Below, piece after piece: positions 8,847 to 17,493 of a stretch of 64,000 bases of DNA. The stretch spans positions 257,017 through 321,016 of the forward strand of contig DINQ01000020.1 of NCBI GenBank assembly GCA_002426795.1. Reading direction: 5' to 3'. Both the position numbers and the translations under genes were made by a program. The notes beneath the pieces were generated by a model, which was not told the DNA's origin, searched no databases, and was given only the letters and a program-made list of their open reading frames with translations. The first letter of the stretch is position 1. Each line of letters opens with the position of its first letter. Source of the stretch: Bacteroidales bacterium UBA5536. GTDB lineage: Bacteria; Bacteroidota; Bacteroidia; Bacteroidales; F082.

Positions 8847-11800
8847 ATGACAGCCGAACAAACTAAATCACTAATAAAAGAATCCTTATCAAAATTTGGA
8901 CAGGGAAATCTCACTAAAACAAGTTTGAGATTTTTTGAAAATTTGGGTTATACATCCGAAAAACAAGCTCCTTTGGATAGCCCGACTTTTGAAGAGTTTG
9001 AGGACAACTACATTGGGGACAAGAATTTTGATATTCAAAAAGCCAAGGTAAACGAATGGAAATATGTTGATTTGCTATTTCAGTTGTCAAAAGAAGAAGT
9101 TTCAAGACAAGCCTCACTTTTTGATACAAAAAGGGTTGACCAGACCATCATTGAAACCTATTTGTTTTTTGTAATCGAACTGAGCAATACTACTTACACC
9201 AGAACAGAGCTTTCAATCATTACACGCGAAATAAACCGTTTGTTCCCGATGCCTGCCATGATTCTGTTCAAACACGGCAAAACGCTTACTTTATCGGTTA
9301 TCAATCGTAGGTTACACAAGCGTGATGAAACCAAAGACGTTCTTGAAAAAGTTACTTTAATCAAGGACATAAACATTGAAAATCCGCACAGGGCGCATAT
9401 TGAAATACTTTTCGATTTATCGTTTGACGAATTAAAAAGCAAGCACCAATTCACAAACTTTGTGGAATTGCACAACGCCTGGCAAAAAACACTGGATACA
9501 AAGGAACTCAACAAACGTTTTTACAGCGAATTATTTAACTGGTATCTGTGGGCGATTCGTTCGGTGAATTACCCTAACGATGTAAACGACGACAAAGACG
9601 ACACGGTTTACAATTCGGAAAGTGTTATCAGGTTATTGACCCGTTTAATTTTTGTTTGGTTTATCAAAGAAAAAAATCTTGTCCCTGATTCCTTGTTTGA
9701 GCAGAAGAAACTTAAAACCATCCTGAAAAATTTTCAGCCGCATTCCATGGATTCATCGGTTTATTACCGGGCAATCTTGCAAAACCTGTTTTTTGCAACG
9801 CTGAACACGCCAATGGACAAGGATATCACAGAAGAAAACAAAGATGAGAAACGACGCTTTATCAATACTTTGCCAAAAACCGGAAACGACCAGTATCTCG
9901 ACCAAACCAAATACCGTTATCAGGATTATTTTACAGCACCTGAAAAGGCATTGGAACTCTTTTCAACTGTACCCTTTTTGAATGGCGGTTTATTTGAATG
10001 TCTTGACTTTAAAGAAGGAAACAAAGAAATTCGTTACGATGGTTTTAGCAGCACCGAAAAGCGACAAGCTTTTGTTCCTGACAAACTCTTCTTTGCCGAC
10101 GAATTTATTCTGGACTTAAATTCAGAATATGGAACTAAAGGTAAGAAATACAAAGTTGAAGGTTTAATTAATATACTAGACAGCTACAAATTCACCATTA
10201 CTGAAAACACACCGCTAGAAGAAGAAATTGCACTTGACCCTGAGTTGTTGGGAAAGGTATTTGAAAATCTTTTGGCAAGCTACAACCCCGAAACGCAAAC
10301 TACAGCCCGTAAGCAAACCGGTAGTTTTTACACGCCCCGTGAAATTGTAAACTACATGGTTGACGAAAGTCTGATTGCTTATTTTAAACAACATTTGGAT
10401 AATTCGGATGAAACTGAAAACCGTTTAAGAGAATTGTTTTCACATGCTGTTGATTTACCAGAGTTTTCAGATGCAGAAACAAACTCGCTGATTAAAGCAA
10501 TCAGCGAAGCCAAAATACTTGACCCTGCCTGTGGTTCAGGTGCGTTTCCTATGGGTGTGCTTCATCGTTTGGTTGATTTGCTGAATAAACTCGACCCTGA
10601 AAATAAAAAATGGAACGAACTGCAAATTCAAAGGGCAATTGATGAAACTGCTGAGGTTTACAGGCTTGAAAACAGTTCTGAAGAACGGAAGATAAGATTA
10701 AATGAAATTGAGAAAGCATTTGACCTGAGTATGAACTACCCCGATTATGCCCGTAAACTATTCTTAATTGAGAACTGCATTTACGGCGTGGATATTCAGC
10801 AAGTTGCCATTCAAATTTCAAAATTGCGGTTTTTTATTTCGCTTATTGTTGACCAAAAGGTAAACGACGATAAACCTAACCGCAACATATTGAGCATGCC
10901 CAACCTGGAAACCAAGTTTGTAGCAGCAAATACTTTAGTTGGGCTAGATAAACCCCAGCAAATGACTTTGATGGCTGGTGATGTTGAAAAACTGGAAAAG
11001 GAACTGGCATCTATCCGTCATAAAATATTCTTTACCCGTAAATACTACGCTAAAAAAGCTTTAAAGAAAAAAGAAAAAGAAAAGCGTGAAGAATTACAAC
11101 AAGCATTGGAAAATAGTGGTTACACAAAAAATGTAGCTGGTCAAATGGCAGGTTGGAATCCTTTTGACCCAATTAATCCAGCTGATTTTTTTGATACTGA
11201 GACAATGTTTGGCTTTAGCAATGACTTCGATATTGTCATTGGAAATCCACCTTGGGTATCATTAATCGGTAAACACGGGATAGAAGAAAATAAAAGAAAT
11301 ATTCAAAAATACATTCGCATATACGATGGTAATACTACAATGCCTAATTTATATGAATATTTTATACTTAGGGGTTTATTGCTTTTGAAATCAAAAGGTC
11401 ATCTTACATTAATTGTTCCAGATAGGTTAGGAAATAATTCTTCAATGTCCTATTTAAGGAAAAAGTTTATAGAAGAGAATAAACTACTTGAAATTATTTA
11501 TCGATGGAAATTTGAAAGTGTAATAGCAGATACAATGACTTTCATTGTATGTAAAATGAAACAGAAAGAATATGATATAAGAGTCAAATACAATATGAAT
11601 TCCGAATGGCTGTTAATTGATTCAAAAGTATACAGAACTGATAGCGAATATATTTTCAAAAGCTATATTAATGTTGCGGTACAAAATTTAATAAAAAGAT
11701 TAAAACACAAAGGAAGTCCTTTATCAAATTTTTGCAAAACTACTTCTGGATTTGGTGGCAAGTCATACTTGCTTACAGAAACAAAAGAGAATAATAAACA

Positions 11801-12491
11801 AATTGAAGTTATTAAAGGCAACTGTATTTCCAGTTTTTCAATTGATAAGAAACTTTATTTTGAATTTAAACCAGAAAATCTTAGTGGAAGGACAAGAGAC
11901 GAAGTGAAACTAGGCAAGAAACCTAAAGTCTTATTGCGTAAAACGGGTAACACAATAATCGCAGCATATGATGACACTGGGATATATCCAGAACAGTCTC
12001 TATACTTTCTTTATGATTTTTTCGAGCATAATCAATCTAAGTATATTCTTTTAATTCTAAATTCCACTCTTATAAGTTGGTATTATTTAAATGAACTTGT
12101 AACAAATATTGATAGCACACCTCAATTAAAGAATTATGATTTGGATAATATACCATTAGTAATTAACAATGACTACAACAGGCAAATTGAATTTGTGGTA
12201 ACAGCATTGATGACGTCAAAAAATATTAGAAAAGAGTTTTTCACATTTTTCAAAAGAATTTCGGATGCAATGGTTTATGAATTGTATTTAACTGAGGAAA
12301 TAAAAAAAGGAGGCGCAGAGGTCTTTAGATATTTGAAAGATTTACCAGATTTAAATAATGATGAAGATAAGAGTTTGAGAACCATTGAGAAGGTTTACAA
12401 AGAATTTTCCGACCCAAAACACCCCATAAGTGCGGCACTTTTGAAACTGCAAACTATTGAAGAGATTAACATCATTGAAGGCAGGAAATGA
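8847..12491 (+). CDS. Eco57I-type N6-adenine DNA methyltransferase (large, restriction-modification type)
   Basis: This 1214-residue protein has the class I amino-methyltransferase core. Motif I is LDPACGSGAF with D559-G565, for AdoMet binding. Motif IV, the catalytic N6-adenine signature, is NPPW at 800-803 in DIVIGNPPW. The long N-terminal part is typical of Eco57I/type IIG and type ISP-like methylases. The region after motif IV (about residue 800 to 1130) should be the target-recognition domain. By eye it is far more AT-rich and richer in ATA/AGA codons than the first 780 codons, suggesting replacement by recombination. It likely protects host DNA while the upstream PLD-helicase attacks unmodified DNA; no endonuclease domain is recognised within this protein itself. 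Confidence 0.88.
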   Translation: MTAEQTKSLIKESLSKFGQGNLTKTSLRFFENLGYTSEKQAPLDSPTFEEFEDNYIGDKNFDIQKAKVNEWKYVDLLFQLSKEEVSRQASLFDTKRVDQTIIETYLFFVIELSNTTYTRTELSIITREINRLFPMPAMILFKHGKTLTLSVINRRLHKRDETKDVLEKVTLIKDINIENPHRAHIEILFDLSFDELKSKHQFTNFVELHNAWQKTLDTKELNKRFYSELFNWYLWAIRSVNYPNDVNDDKDDTVYNSESVIRLLTRLIFVWFIKEKNLVPDSLFEQKKLKTILKNFQPHSMDSSVYYRAILQNLFFATLNTPMDKDITEENKDEKRRFINTLPKTGNDQYLDQTKYRYQDYFTAPEKALELFSTVPFLNGGLFECLDFKEGNKEIRYDGFSSTEKRQAFVPDKLFFADEFILDLNSEYGTKGKKYKVEGLINILDSYKFTITENTPLEEEIALDPELLGKVFENLLASYNPETQTTARKQTGSFYTPREIVNYMVDESLIAYFKQHLDNSDETENRLRELFSHAVDLPEFSDAETNSLIKAISEAKILDPACGSGAFPMGVLHRLVDLLNKLDPENKKWNELQIQRAIDETAEVYRLENSSEERKIRLNEIEKAFDLSMNYPDYARKLFLIENCIYGVDIQQVAIQISKLRFFISLIVDQKVNDDKPNRNILSMPNLETKFVAANTLVGLDKPQQMTLMAGDVEKLEKELASIRHKIFFTRKYYAKKALKKKEKEKREELQQALENSGYTKNVAGQMAGWNPFDPINPADFFDTETMFGFSNDFDIVIGNPPWVSLIGKHGIEENKRNIQKYIRIYDGNTTMPNLYEYFILRGLLLLKSKGHLTLIVPDRLGNNSSMSYLRKKFIEENKLLEIIYRWKFESVIADTMTFIVCKMKQKEYDIRVKYNMNSEWLLIDSKVYRTDSEYIFKSYINVAVQNLIKRLKHKGSPLSNFCKTTSGFGGKSYLLTETKENNKQIEVIKGNCISSFSIDKKLYFEFKPENLSGRTRDEVKLGKKPKVLLRKTGNTIIAAYDDTGIYPEQSLYFLYDFFEHNQSKYILLILNSTLISWYYLNELVTNIDSTPQLKNYDLDNIPLVINNDYNRQIEFVVTALMTSKNIRKEFFTFFKRISDAMVYELYLTEEIKKGGAEVFRYLKDLPDLNNDEDKSLRTIEKVYKEFSDPKHPISAALLKLQTIEEINIIEGRK

Positions 12492-12502
12492 AACGGGTAA
12501 AT

Positions 12503-12510
12503 AGAGGAGG
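12503..12510 (+). promoter_or_regulatory. Strong Shine-Dalgarno site of the BRO gene
   Basis: AGAGGAGG lies 5 bases before the ATG at 12516. Most genes in this window have only A-rich leaders, as usual in Bacteroidota, so this strong site stands out. It fixes the start codon. Confidence 0.7.
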
Positions 12511-12515
12511 TAAAA

Positions 12516-13367
12516 ATGGAAAGTAAAAACACGATAGCCGTATTTGAAAGTAAACAAATCCGCAGGCATTACGACGAGAAAACCGAAGTATGGTATTTTT
12601 CGGTAATTGATATCGTTGAGGCACTCACAGGAAGCGCAAACCCTCGTGATTATTGGTTTAAGATGAAGCTTCGGGTAAAAACCGAGGACGGATTCGAACT
12701 GTCGACAATTTGTCGACAGTTGAAACTGAAAGCTGGTGATGGTAAAATGAGGATGACTGATGTAGCCACGGTAGAAGGGATTTTTCGTATCATCCAATCC
12801 ATTCCATCGCCCAAAGCCGAACCATTTAAACAATGGCTGGCAAAAGTGGGTTACGAGCGTGTACAGGAAATACAGGACCCATCGCTAAGCATGGCCAGGG
12901 CCCGCGAAAACTGGCAGAAAATGGGACGCAGCGAAAAGTGGATACAGCAACGCATGACCGGCCAGGAAACCCGCAACAAACTAACTGATTACTGGAAAGA
13001 AAGTGGCGTGAAGGAACAAGATGAATTTGCTTTGCTCACTAATATTATTCATCAGGAATGGAGCGGTGTTACCGTAAAGCAACATAAAAACCTGAAAGGC
13101 TTGAAATCGCAAAACCTTCGCGACCACATGAGTGAGGCAGAATTGATTTTTACGGCATTAGCCGAACTCTCAACCCGCCAGATTGCCGAAACTGACAAAG
13201 CAAAAGGTGTTAAGCAGAATGCAGTTGCCGGTAAAAAAGGTGGTAAAATTGCCAAAGATGCGCGTGTTGCACTGGAACAAAAAACAGGTAAGAAAGTAGT
13301 AACCGGTGAAAACTTTCTACCTCCTAAAAAAGAGAATAAGAAGTTGAAAGATAATGATGAAAAATAA
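12516..13367 (+). CDS. BRO/DinD-like protein (Bro-N domain)
   Basis: This 283-residue protein opens with a Bro-N domain (about 1-120; WYFSVIDIVEALTGSANPRD is its hallmark). The rest resembles DinD/phage-antirepressor-like proteins: SPKAEPFKQWLAKVGYERVQE, SMARARENWQKMGRSEKWI, and a basic tail with GKKGGKIAKDAR and TGKKVVTGENFLPP. Such proteins bind DNA and are found in phages, SOS regulons and as passengers in restriction-modification loci. It sits 24 bases after the methyltransferase stop and overlaps the next gene by 14 bases, so it is part of the operon. A regulatory or anti-restriction role is possible, but nothing here proves it. Confidence 0.85.
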   Translation: MESKNTIAVFESKQIRRHYDEKTEVWYFSVIDIVEALTGSANPRDYWFKMKLRVKTEDGFELSTICRQLKLKAGDGKMRMTDVATVEGIFRIIQSIPSPKAEPFKQWLAKVGYERVQEIQDPSLSMARARENWQKMGRSEKWIQQRMTGQETRNKLTDYWKESGVKEQDEFALLTNIIHQEWSGVTVKQHKNLKGLKSQNLRDHMSEAELIFTALAELSTRQIAETDKAKGVKQNAVAGKKGGKIAKDARVALEQKTGKKVVTGENFLPPKKENKKLKDNDEK

Positions 13368-14367
13368 TCTATCAGATTTTATTTTATTCAAAACCGAGGA
13401 CGAAAAAATAGCGGTTGATGTTCGTTTCGAAGACGAAACGGTTTGGCTTTCGCAGGAGCAAATGGCCGCTTTATTTGGCAAAGCTCGTACCACCATTACC
13501 GAACATATCAATAACGTTTTCAAAGAAGGTGAATTAAACGAAGAAGTGGCTTGTCGGAATTTCCGACTAACCACTCAACACGGCGCCATGGAAGGAAAAA
13601 CGCAGGAAATATCGGTCAAACATTATAACCTCGATGTTATCATTTCGGTTGGCTACCGTGTAAAATCGTTGCGTGGCACACAGTTCCGTCAGTGGGCCAC
13701 CAAACGCCTGAACGAATACATCCGCAAAGGTTTTACCATGGATGACGAACGCTTGAAAAATTTAGGTGGCGGCGGTTATTGGAAAGAACTGTTGCAACGC
13801 ATCCGCGACATTCGTGCATCCGAAAAAGTGTTTTACCGTCAGGTGCTCGATATTTACGCAACCAGTATCGATTACGACCCAAAAGCCGAGGTTTCCATTG
13901 CATTTTTCAAGAAAGTGCAAAACAAAATTCACTATGCAGTGCATGGTCAAACAGCCGCTGAAGTAATTTACACCCGTGCCGATGCAGAAAAGGAATTTAT
14001 GGGTTTGATGACTTTCCCGGGCAATCGTCCTTACCTGAAAGATGTGGTGGTCGCAAAAAATTATCTGGACGAGAAAGAGCTTCGTTCGCTTGGACAAATA
14101 GTGTCGGGGTATCTGGATTTTGCCGAACGTCAGGCCGAACGGGAGCAGACAATGACCATGAAAGATTGGGCTGAACATTTGGATAAAATTTTGACCATGA
14201 GTGGAGAGAAACTATTGCTGGGAGCAGGTTCCGTCAGCCACGAAGTTGCCATTGAAAAAGCTACTACAGAATATAAAAAGTACCAGCAAAAAACATTGAG
14301 CGAAGCAGAGAAAAACTATTTGGAAAGCCTCAAAGCGTTGGAGAATATAACTAAAAAGAAACAATAA
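13354..14367 (+). CDS. RhuM family protein
   Basis: This 337-residue protein matches the RhuM family (named from a Salmonella pathogenicity island gene). Visible are the N-terminal FILFKTEDEKIAVDVRFE, WLSQEQMAALFGKARTTITEHI (a helix-turn-helix-like segment, about 30-55) and the family core SVGYRVKSLRGTQFRQWAT...YIRKGF. A second domain starts at about 140 (Fic/Doc-like in related proteins; no HPFxxGNGR motif is seen). Biochemical function of the family is unknown; it often rides in restriction and defence operons. The start overlaps the BRO gene by 14 bases, implying coupled translation. It is the last gene of the operon; a weak stem-loop follows. Confidence 0.87.
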   Translation: MMKNNLSDFILFKTEDEKIAVDVRFEDETVWLSQEQMAALFGKARTTITEHINNVFKEGELNEEVACRNFRLTTQHGAMEGKTQEISVKHYNLDVIISVGYRVKSLRGTQFRQWATKRLNEYIRKGFTMDDERLKNLGGGGYWKELLQRIRDIRASEKVFYRQVLDIYATSIDYDPKAEVSIAFFKKVQNKIHYAVHGQTAAEVIYTRADAEKEFMGLMTFPGNRPYLKDVVVAKNYLDEKELRSLGQIVSGYLDFAERQAEREQTMTMKDWAEHLDKILTMSGEKLLLGAGSVSHEVAIEKATTEYKKYQQKTLSEAEKNYLESLKALENITKKKQ

Positions 14368-14378
14368 AGCCAACCTTT

Positions 14379-14400
14379 TCTAAAGAAGTTTAGATTTTAT
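14379..14400 (+). terminator. Weak candidate terminator after the RhuM gene
   Basis: TCTAAA-gaag-TTTAGA (14379-14394) is followed by TTTTAT. The stem is only six A/T-rich pairs, so termination strength is doubtful. It is the only such structure at the end of the four-gene operon. Confidence 0.3.
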
Positions 14401-14826
14401 TGGAGGCTTTCCGAATTGCGAGGGAAGTCCACAAGCCCCTTGTTTAGCTCCTTCAATTCATGCTGTATTTCATGAAGAACCCAACATGGCCTCTTCAGGA
14501 AGATCAGCTGTTGTTGGATCAAGGGTTAAAATGGAAAGAGCAGTGTACAAAATGATACTATGTTTTGCATTTGTCGTACAATTGTCGTACATATGTATAA
14601 CAAAGCAGACAGAAAGCCTGATTTTACAGGAGCTAGGAAGGGAGCAAAAAATGGAACAGGAAAAAGACATCCGCCTAACCCCTGGAAAAAGCTGCTAAGG
14701 CCTGACAGCGAACAAGCTGCTGTTAAAAAAAAGGATATCAACAGAAAAATTTACCTAAGCTTTTGATTTTCAGGTTTGAGACCAAATCAACCACGAAAAG
14801 TGTTGATAAGTTGAAGCTGTTTTCTC
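14401..14826. other. Intergenic region with tandem TTGTCGTACA motifs
   Basis: No supported gene is seen. Two copies of TTGTCGTACA occur at 14571-14580 and 14582-14591, an 11-base period. The second runs into the palindrome TACATATGTA (14588-14597). The same GTACATA core recurs in the operator before the XRE/ImmA gene, so this may be a second binding site of that regulator. Short open frames around 14486-14766 on both strands have no recognisable content. Confidence 0.4.
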
Positions 14827-14858
14827 TTGACAAGGTGTACATATATGTGCTATCTTTG
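14827..14858 (+). promoter_or_regulatory. Bacteroidota-type promoter of the XRE/ImmA gene
   Basis: TTG (14827-14829) and TATCTTTG (14851-14858) match the TTG / TAnnTTTG consensus with a 21-base spacer. Transcription would start near 14865, about 180 bases before the ATG at 15043. The -7 box sits in the middle of the palindrome listed next. Confidence 0.7.
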
Positions 14859-14872
14859 CACGTATGTACACC
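14834..14872. promoter_or_regulatory. Palindromic operator overlapping the -7 box
   Basis: The left arm is GGTGTACATATATGTGC (14834-14850) and the right arm is GCACGTATGTACACC (14858-14872). The reverse complement of the right arm, GGTGTACATACGTGC, matches the left arm apart from a two-base gap and one change. The 7-base centre holds the -7 element, so a bound dimer would block RNA polymerase. The obvious candidate ligand is the XRE repressor encoded just downstream (autoregulation), as in ImmR/ImmA-type circuits. The base pattern is seen; the binding is inference. Confidence 0.6.
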
Positions 14873-15042
14873 GAAAAGAAATATTTGAAAGCATAAATTC
14901 AGACATAAAATTACAAAAATGACCAGAAACACGCAACCGATACTGAGCAACAATATCAACAAGCCGGGAGGCTTGGCCTTGTTTGTTGGCATTGGTTGCG
15001 CCCACAAAACGCGCAAGAGTACCCACCTTAACAAACACAATC

Positions 15043-16101
15043 ATGGACAAGGAAGTATTTAGTATGCGTTTGAAGACAGCCCGTTTGATCCGGGGGCTGA
15101 GCATGGACGACTTGGTTGAGAAGCTCGACAGGCAAGTCACCAAGAATGCCATTGCACGCTATGAGCGCGGCGAGATCCTGCCACGGATGGCTGTGTTGGA
15201 GCACATGATCAAGGTGCTCGACCTGCCGATTGATTATTTCTTCAGGCCGCAGAGCGTAGAGATCGACAATGTCGATTTCCGCACCAAGAGCCGGCTTTCG
15301 GTCAAGGAAGAAGAATCGGTGAGAGCCCGGGTATCAGAGTTGATGGAGCGCTATCTGGAGACAGAAAAGCTGCTGCTGATGGACGAGCACTTCGTAAACC
15401 CAATAGAAGGATTCGTGGTGCACAGCGCTGAGGAGGCAGAGGTGGCGGCCATGCTGTGGCTGCAAAAGCTCGGCCTCGACGAGAAAGGCCTGATCAATAT
15501 TTACGGACTGCTCGAAGACCAATATGTAAAGGTGATTGAGCTGGATGCGCCCGATGCCTTCGATGGCATGGCGCTGAAGGTGAACAAAAGCATCAGTGTG
15601 GTGGTGATCAACAGCAATATGACCGTGGAACGCAGACGCTTCACCGCCCTGCACGAGCTGGCACACCTGATGCTGCAGTTCGATGCCGGCATGAGCAATG
15701 AGGCCAAAGAGAAATGCTGCCACCGCTTTGCCGGAGCCGCCCTGATGCCCGCCCGCCTGTTAAAAAACCTGTTAGGCAACCAAAAAGACACGATCTACCT
15801 GAGTGAGCTCATCAAGATCAAGGAGGTATATGGCATCTCGATACAGGCGCTGATGTACAGGGCAGAAGAAACAGGCCTGATCTCGTACCGGCGATTGCTC
15901 CGCTTCAAAAGCTGGATTGCCGACAACAACCATTACAAAGAAGAAAGACTGGGGTCGTACAAGGGCAAAGAAGAAACACAACGTTTCGAAACGCTGGTGC
16001 TGCGCGCGCTGGCACAGGAAAAAGTAACGGTAGGCAAGGCAGCAGAGCTGTTGCGGCTGAAGGTTTACGAAGTAAAAAACCTCATCAAAGAAGCCTTTTA
16101 A
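15043..16101 (+). CDS. XRE-family regulator fused to ImmA/IrrE metallopeptidase
   Basis: This 352-residue protein has a helix-turn-helix domain (about 8-65: RLIRGLSMDDLVEKL...NAIARYERGEILPR) followed by an ImmA/IrrE (COG2856) zinc peptidase. Its HELAH is at 204-208 in FTALHELAHLML, with a downstream CCHRFAGAALMP. The ATG at 15043 is chosen because an in-frame TTG 60 bases upstream gives an unconserved N-terminus. Such fusions act as repressors that are inactivated or act by regulated proteolysis, typically in mobile elements, toxin-antitoxin or stress circuits. The palindrome over its promoter suggests self-repression. The gene is markedly GC-richer by eye than the operon to its left. Confidence 0.92.
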   Translation: MDKEVFSMRLKTARLIRGLSMDDLVEKLDRQVTKNAIARYERGEILPRMAVLEHMIKVLDLPIDYFFRPQSVEIDNVDFRTKSRLSVKEEESVRARVSELMERYLETEKLLLMDEHFVNPIEGFVVHSAEEAEVAAMLWLQKLGLDEKGLINIYGLLEDQYVKVIELDAPDAFDGMALKVNKSISVVVINSNMTVERRRFTALHELAHLMLQFDAGMSNEAKEKCCHRFAGAALMPARLLKNLLGNQKDTIYLSELIKIKEVYGISIQALMYRAEETGLISYRRLLRFKSWIADNNHYKEERLGSYKGKEETQRFETLVLRALAQEKVTVGKAAELLRLKVYEVKNLIKEAF

Positions 16102-16370
16102 GATGGACAGACACAGCCAACATCGCACTTTTGAAGTCGACAGACCGGCAGTACATCCTGCAAGCGTGCTGTTAGCTGTGGGGCACAATCCAATCCAACA
16201 GAAAACAAGAAATATAGTTTATCAAAAGAATCAGTATGGGTATCAAGCATGTATAAGCTACGCCCGCGAACATCAAATTAACAAGCACATGAAAGCATTC
16301 ATCAGCTTCACTGAACAAGCTAAGTCCATTGTAAGGACAGTTCAGGAATTCATTTTTAATTACTTTGATT

Positions 16371-16820
16371 ATGAACAATATATTAATAGCAGAAGCAGAC
16401 TTTTTGCAGGCGCCGGAGGCACCGGATTGCCTGATTAACATATGTAGAGCGGGATACCGGCCCATCGTACCGGCAGCCCTGTGCAGCGAGGTCGACCCGG
16501 CCAAAAGGCAATGGATAGCAAAGGCCATCGCCACATCGCGTGTCGACTTGCTTGAGATCGGACCGGCAGCCGTGCTGCAAGCCGATCGCAGCCTGCACAT
16601 CGATGGTTGCACCGCCTACGAGAAAGCCGTCATCCAATACGCCATCAGTCAGCAGACAGTCCTGTTGGGCTATGGAGGCTGGTGGCAAGGATTGCGTATC
16701 CCCGGACTGAGGCTGATACACTTCAGCACCCCCGACGTTCTTTACCATACTTTACTGAGATGGCGCAGCAACAGCACCCTGCCGCAACAAGGTGCAAAAT
16801 ATATACCAACCAACAGATAA
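16371..16820 (+). CDS. Unknown 149-residue protein, possibly PIN-like
   Basis: The protein begins MNNILIAEADFLQAPEAP and has alternating hydrophobic strands and helices. An internal QADRSLHIDGCTAYEKAVIQYA precedes a short strand TVLLGYGGWW. The order of a strand with acidic residues, a mid-protein acidic helix and a strand near the C-terminus is reminiscent of PIN-domain-like proteins that pair with XRE/ImmA genes, but the acidic quartet is not clear. The ATG at 16371 is preferred over an upstream in-frame TTG. It lies 270 bases after the XRE/ImmA gene and 10 bases before the next gene. If it is a toxin-like effector, the XRE/ImmA protein would be its controller; this is inference. Confidence 0.6.
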   Translation: MNNILIAEADFLQAPEAPDCLINICRAGYRPIVPAALCSEVDPAKRQWIAKAIATSRVDLLEIGPAAVLQADRSLHIDGCTAYEKAVIQYAISQQTVLLGYGGWWQGLRIPGLRLIHFSTPDVLYHTLLRWRSNSTLPQQGAKYIPTNR

Positions 16821-16829
16821 GCCTGCGAC

Positions 16830-17282
16830 ATGAAAAACAACCAAACCAAATTCACCTTCTTCACGCTCCTGCGTGGCGCCATTGCGGCCATCATCTTTTT
16901 GTGGCGCAGAAGAAAAACCATCGAAAAACTTCCTGTTACTGACGAGGTCCTCACCACAGCCATGCGCTTGTTGGGAGAGATGGACGTAGTCCCGGATTTT
17001 GCCGACAGCGATTATGCCCGACAAATCACCAGGATGCGGGATATGAAAACAGAAGAATGGCTGGAGGTCATGCTGGCAGACCTGGAAAGTATCCATACAA
17101 TGGAAGTGATCTACCGTGCCAACAGGACATTTCAGGTAGTTCGTTATACAGACCGTTCGGCAAGGAAATTCAAAAACAGACAAGCAGGAACCGAATTCAT
17201 CTATCCTATCGACAGGCGCAAGCTCAACACCCGCAGTATGGGCAAGCCCACGCTCGGGCTGTCGCCACCTGTGTTGTCCTAA
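16830..17282 (+). CDS. Small predicted membrane-anchored protein of unknown function
   Basis: This is a 150-residue protein. Residues about 8-24 (FTLLRGAIAAIIFLW) form one hydrophobic segment followed by RRRK, so the rest is probably cytoplasmic. The body is charged and helical (MKTEEWLEVMLADLESIHTM) with a basic C-terminal part (RSARKFKNRQAG). No family is recognised. It starts 10 bases after the previous gene, so the two are likely co-transcribed and functionally linked. Confidence 0.6.
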   Translation: MKNNQTKFTFFTLLRGAIAAIIFLWRRRKTIEKLPVTDEVLTTAMRLLGEMDVVPDFADSDYARQITRMRDMKTEEWLEVMLADLESIHTMEVIYRANRTFQVVRYTDRSARKFKNRQAGTEFIYPIDRRKLNTRSMGKPTLGLSPPVLS

Positions 17283-17493
17283 CTGCAGCGACAACCCAGG
17301 TTTTGTCTGTGTCGCGGCCATACCTTCAGCAGTAGACTGTTGTTGGTGAGGTATATGAGGGGCAAGGCCGACAAAAGTTCTTTTTTTAAAAACTTAATGT
17401 GTATCAGTACATCTGTGTTCAGACTCACTCATTTTCGTTTGTACACGAAACATGAACATTGATCCCGATACCCATTACAAAAAAAATAAAATA

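Noticed and set aside
12351..12833. 160-codon minus-strand frame across the methylase/BRO junction
   Set aside because: Shadow of two clearly real genes on the other strand.
13762..14178. 138-codon minus-strand frame inside the RhuM gene
   Set aside because: Antisense shadow with Cys/His/Phe-rich nonsense composition.
14486..14766. Several 66-71-codon frames on both strands
   Set aside because: Mutually overlapping, no family resemblance, and the region carries regulatory repeats instead.
16103..16438. 111-codon frame between the XRE/ImmA gene and the 149-residue gene
   Set aside because: It overlaps the better-supported start at 16371 and its composition (His/Gln/Arg-rich start) looks like chance coding.
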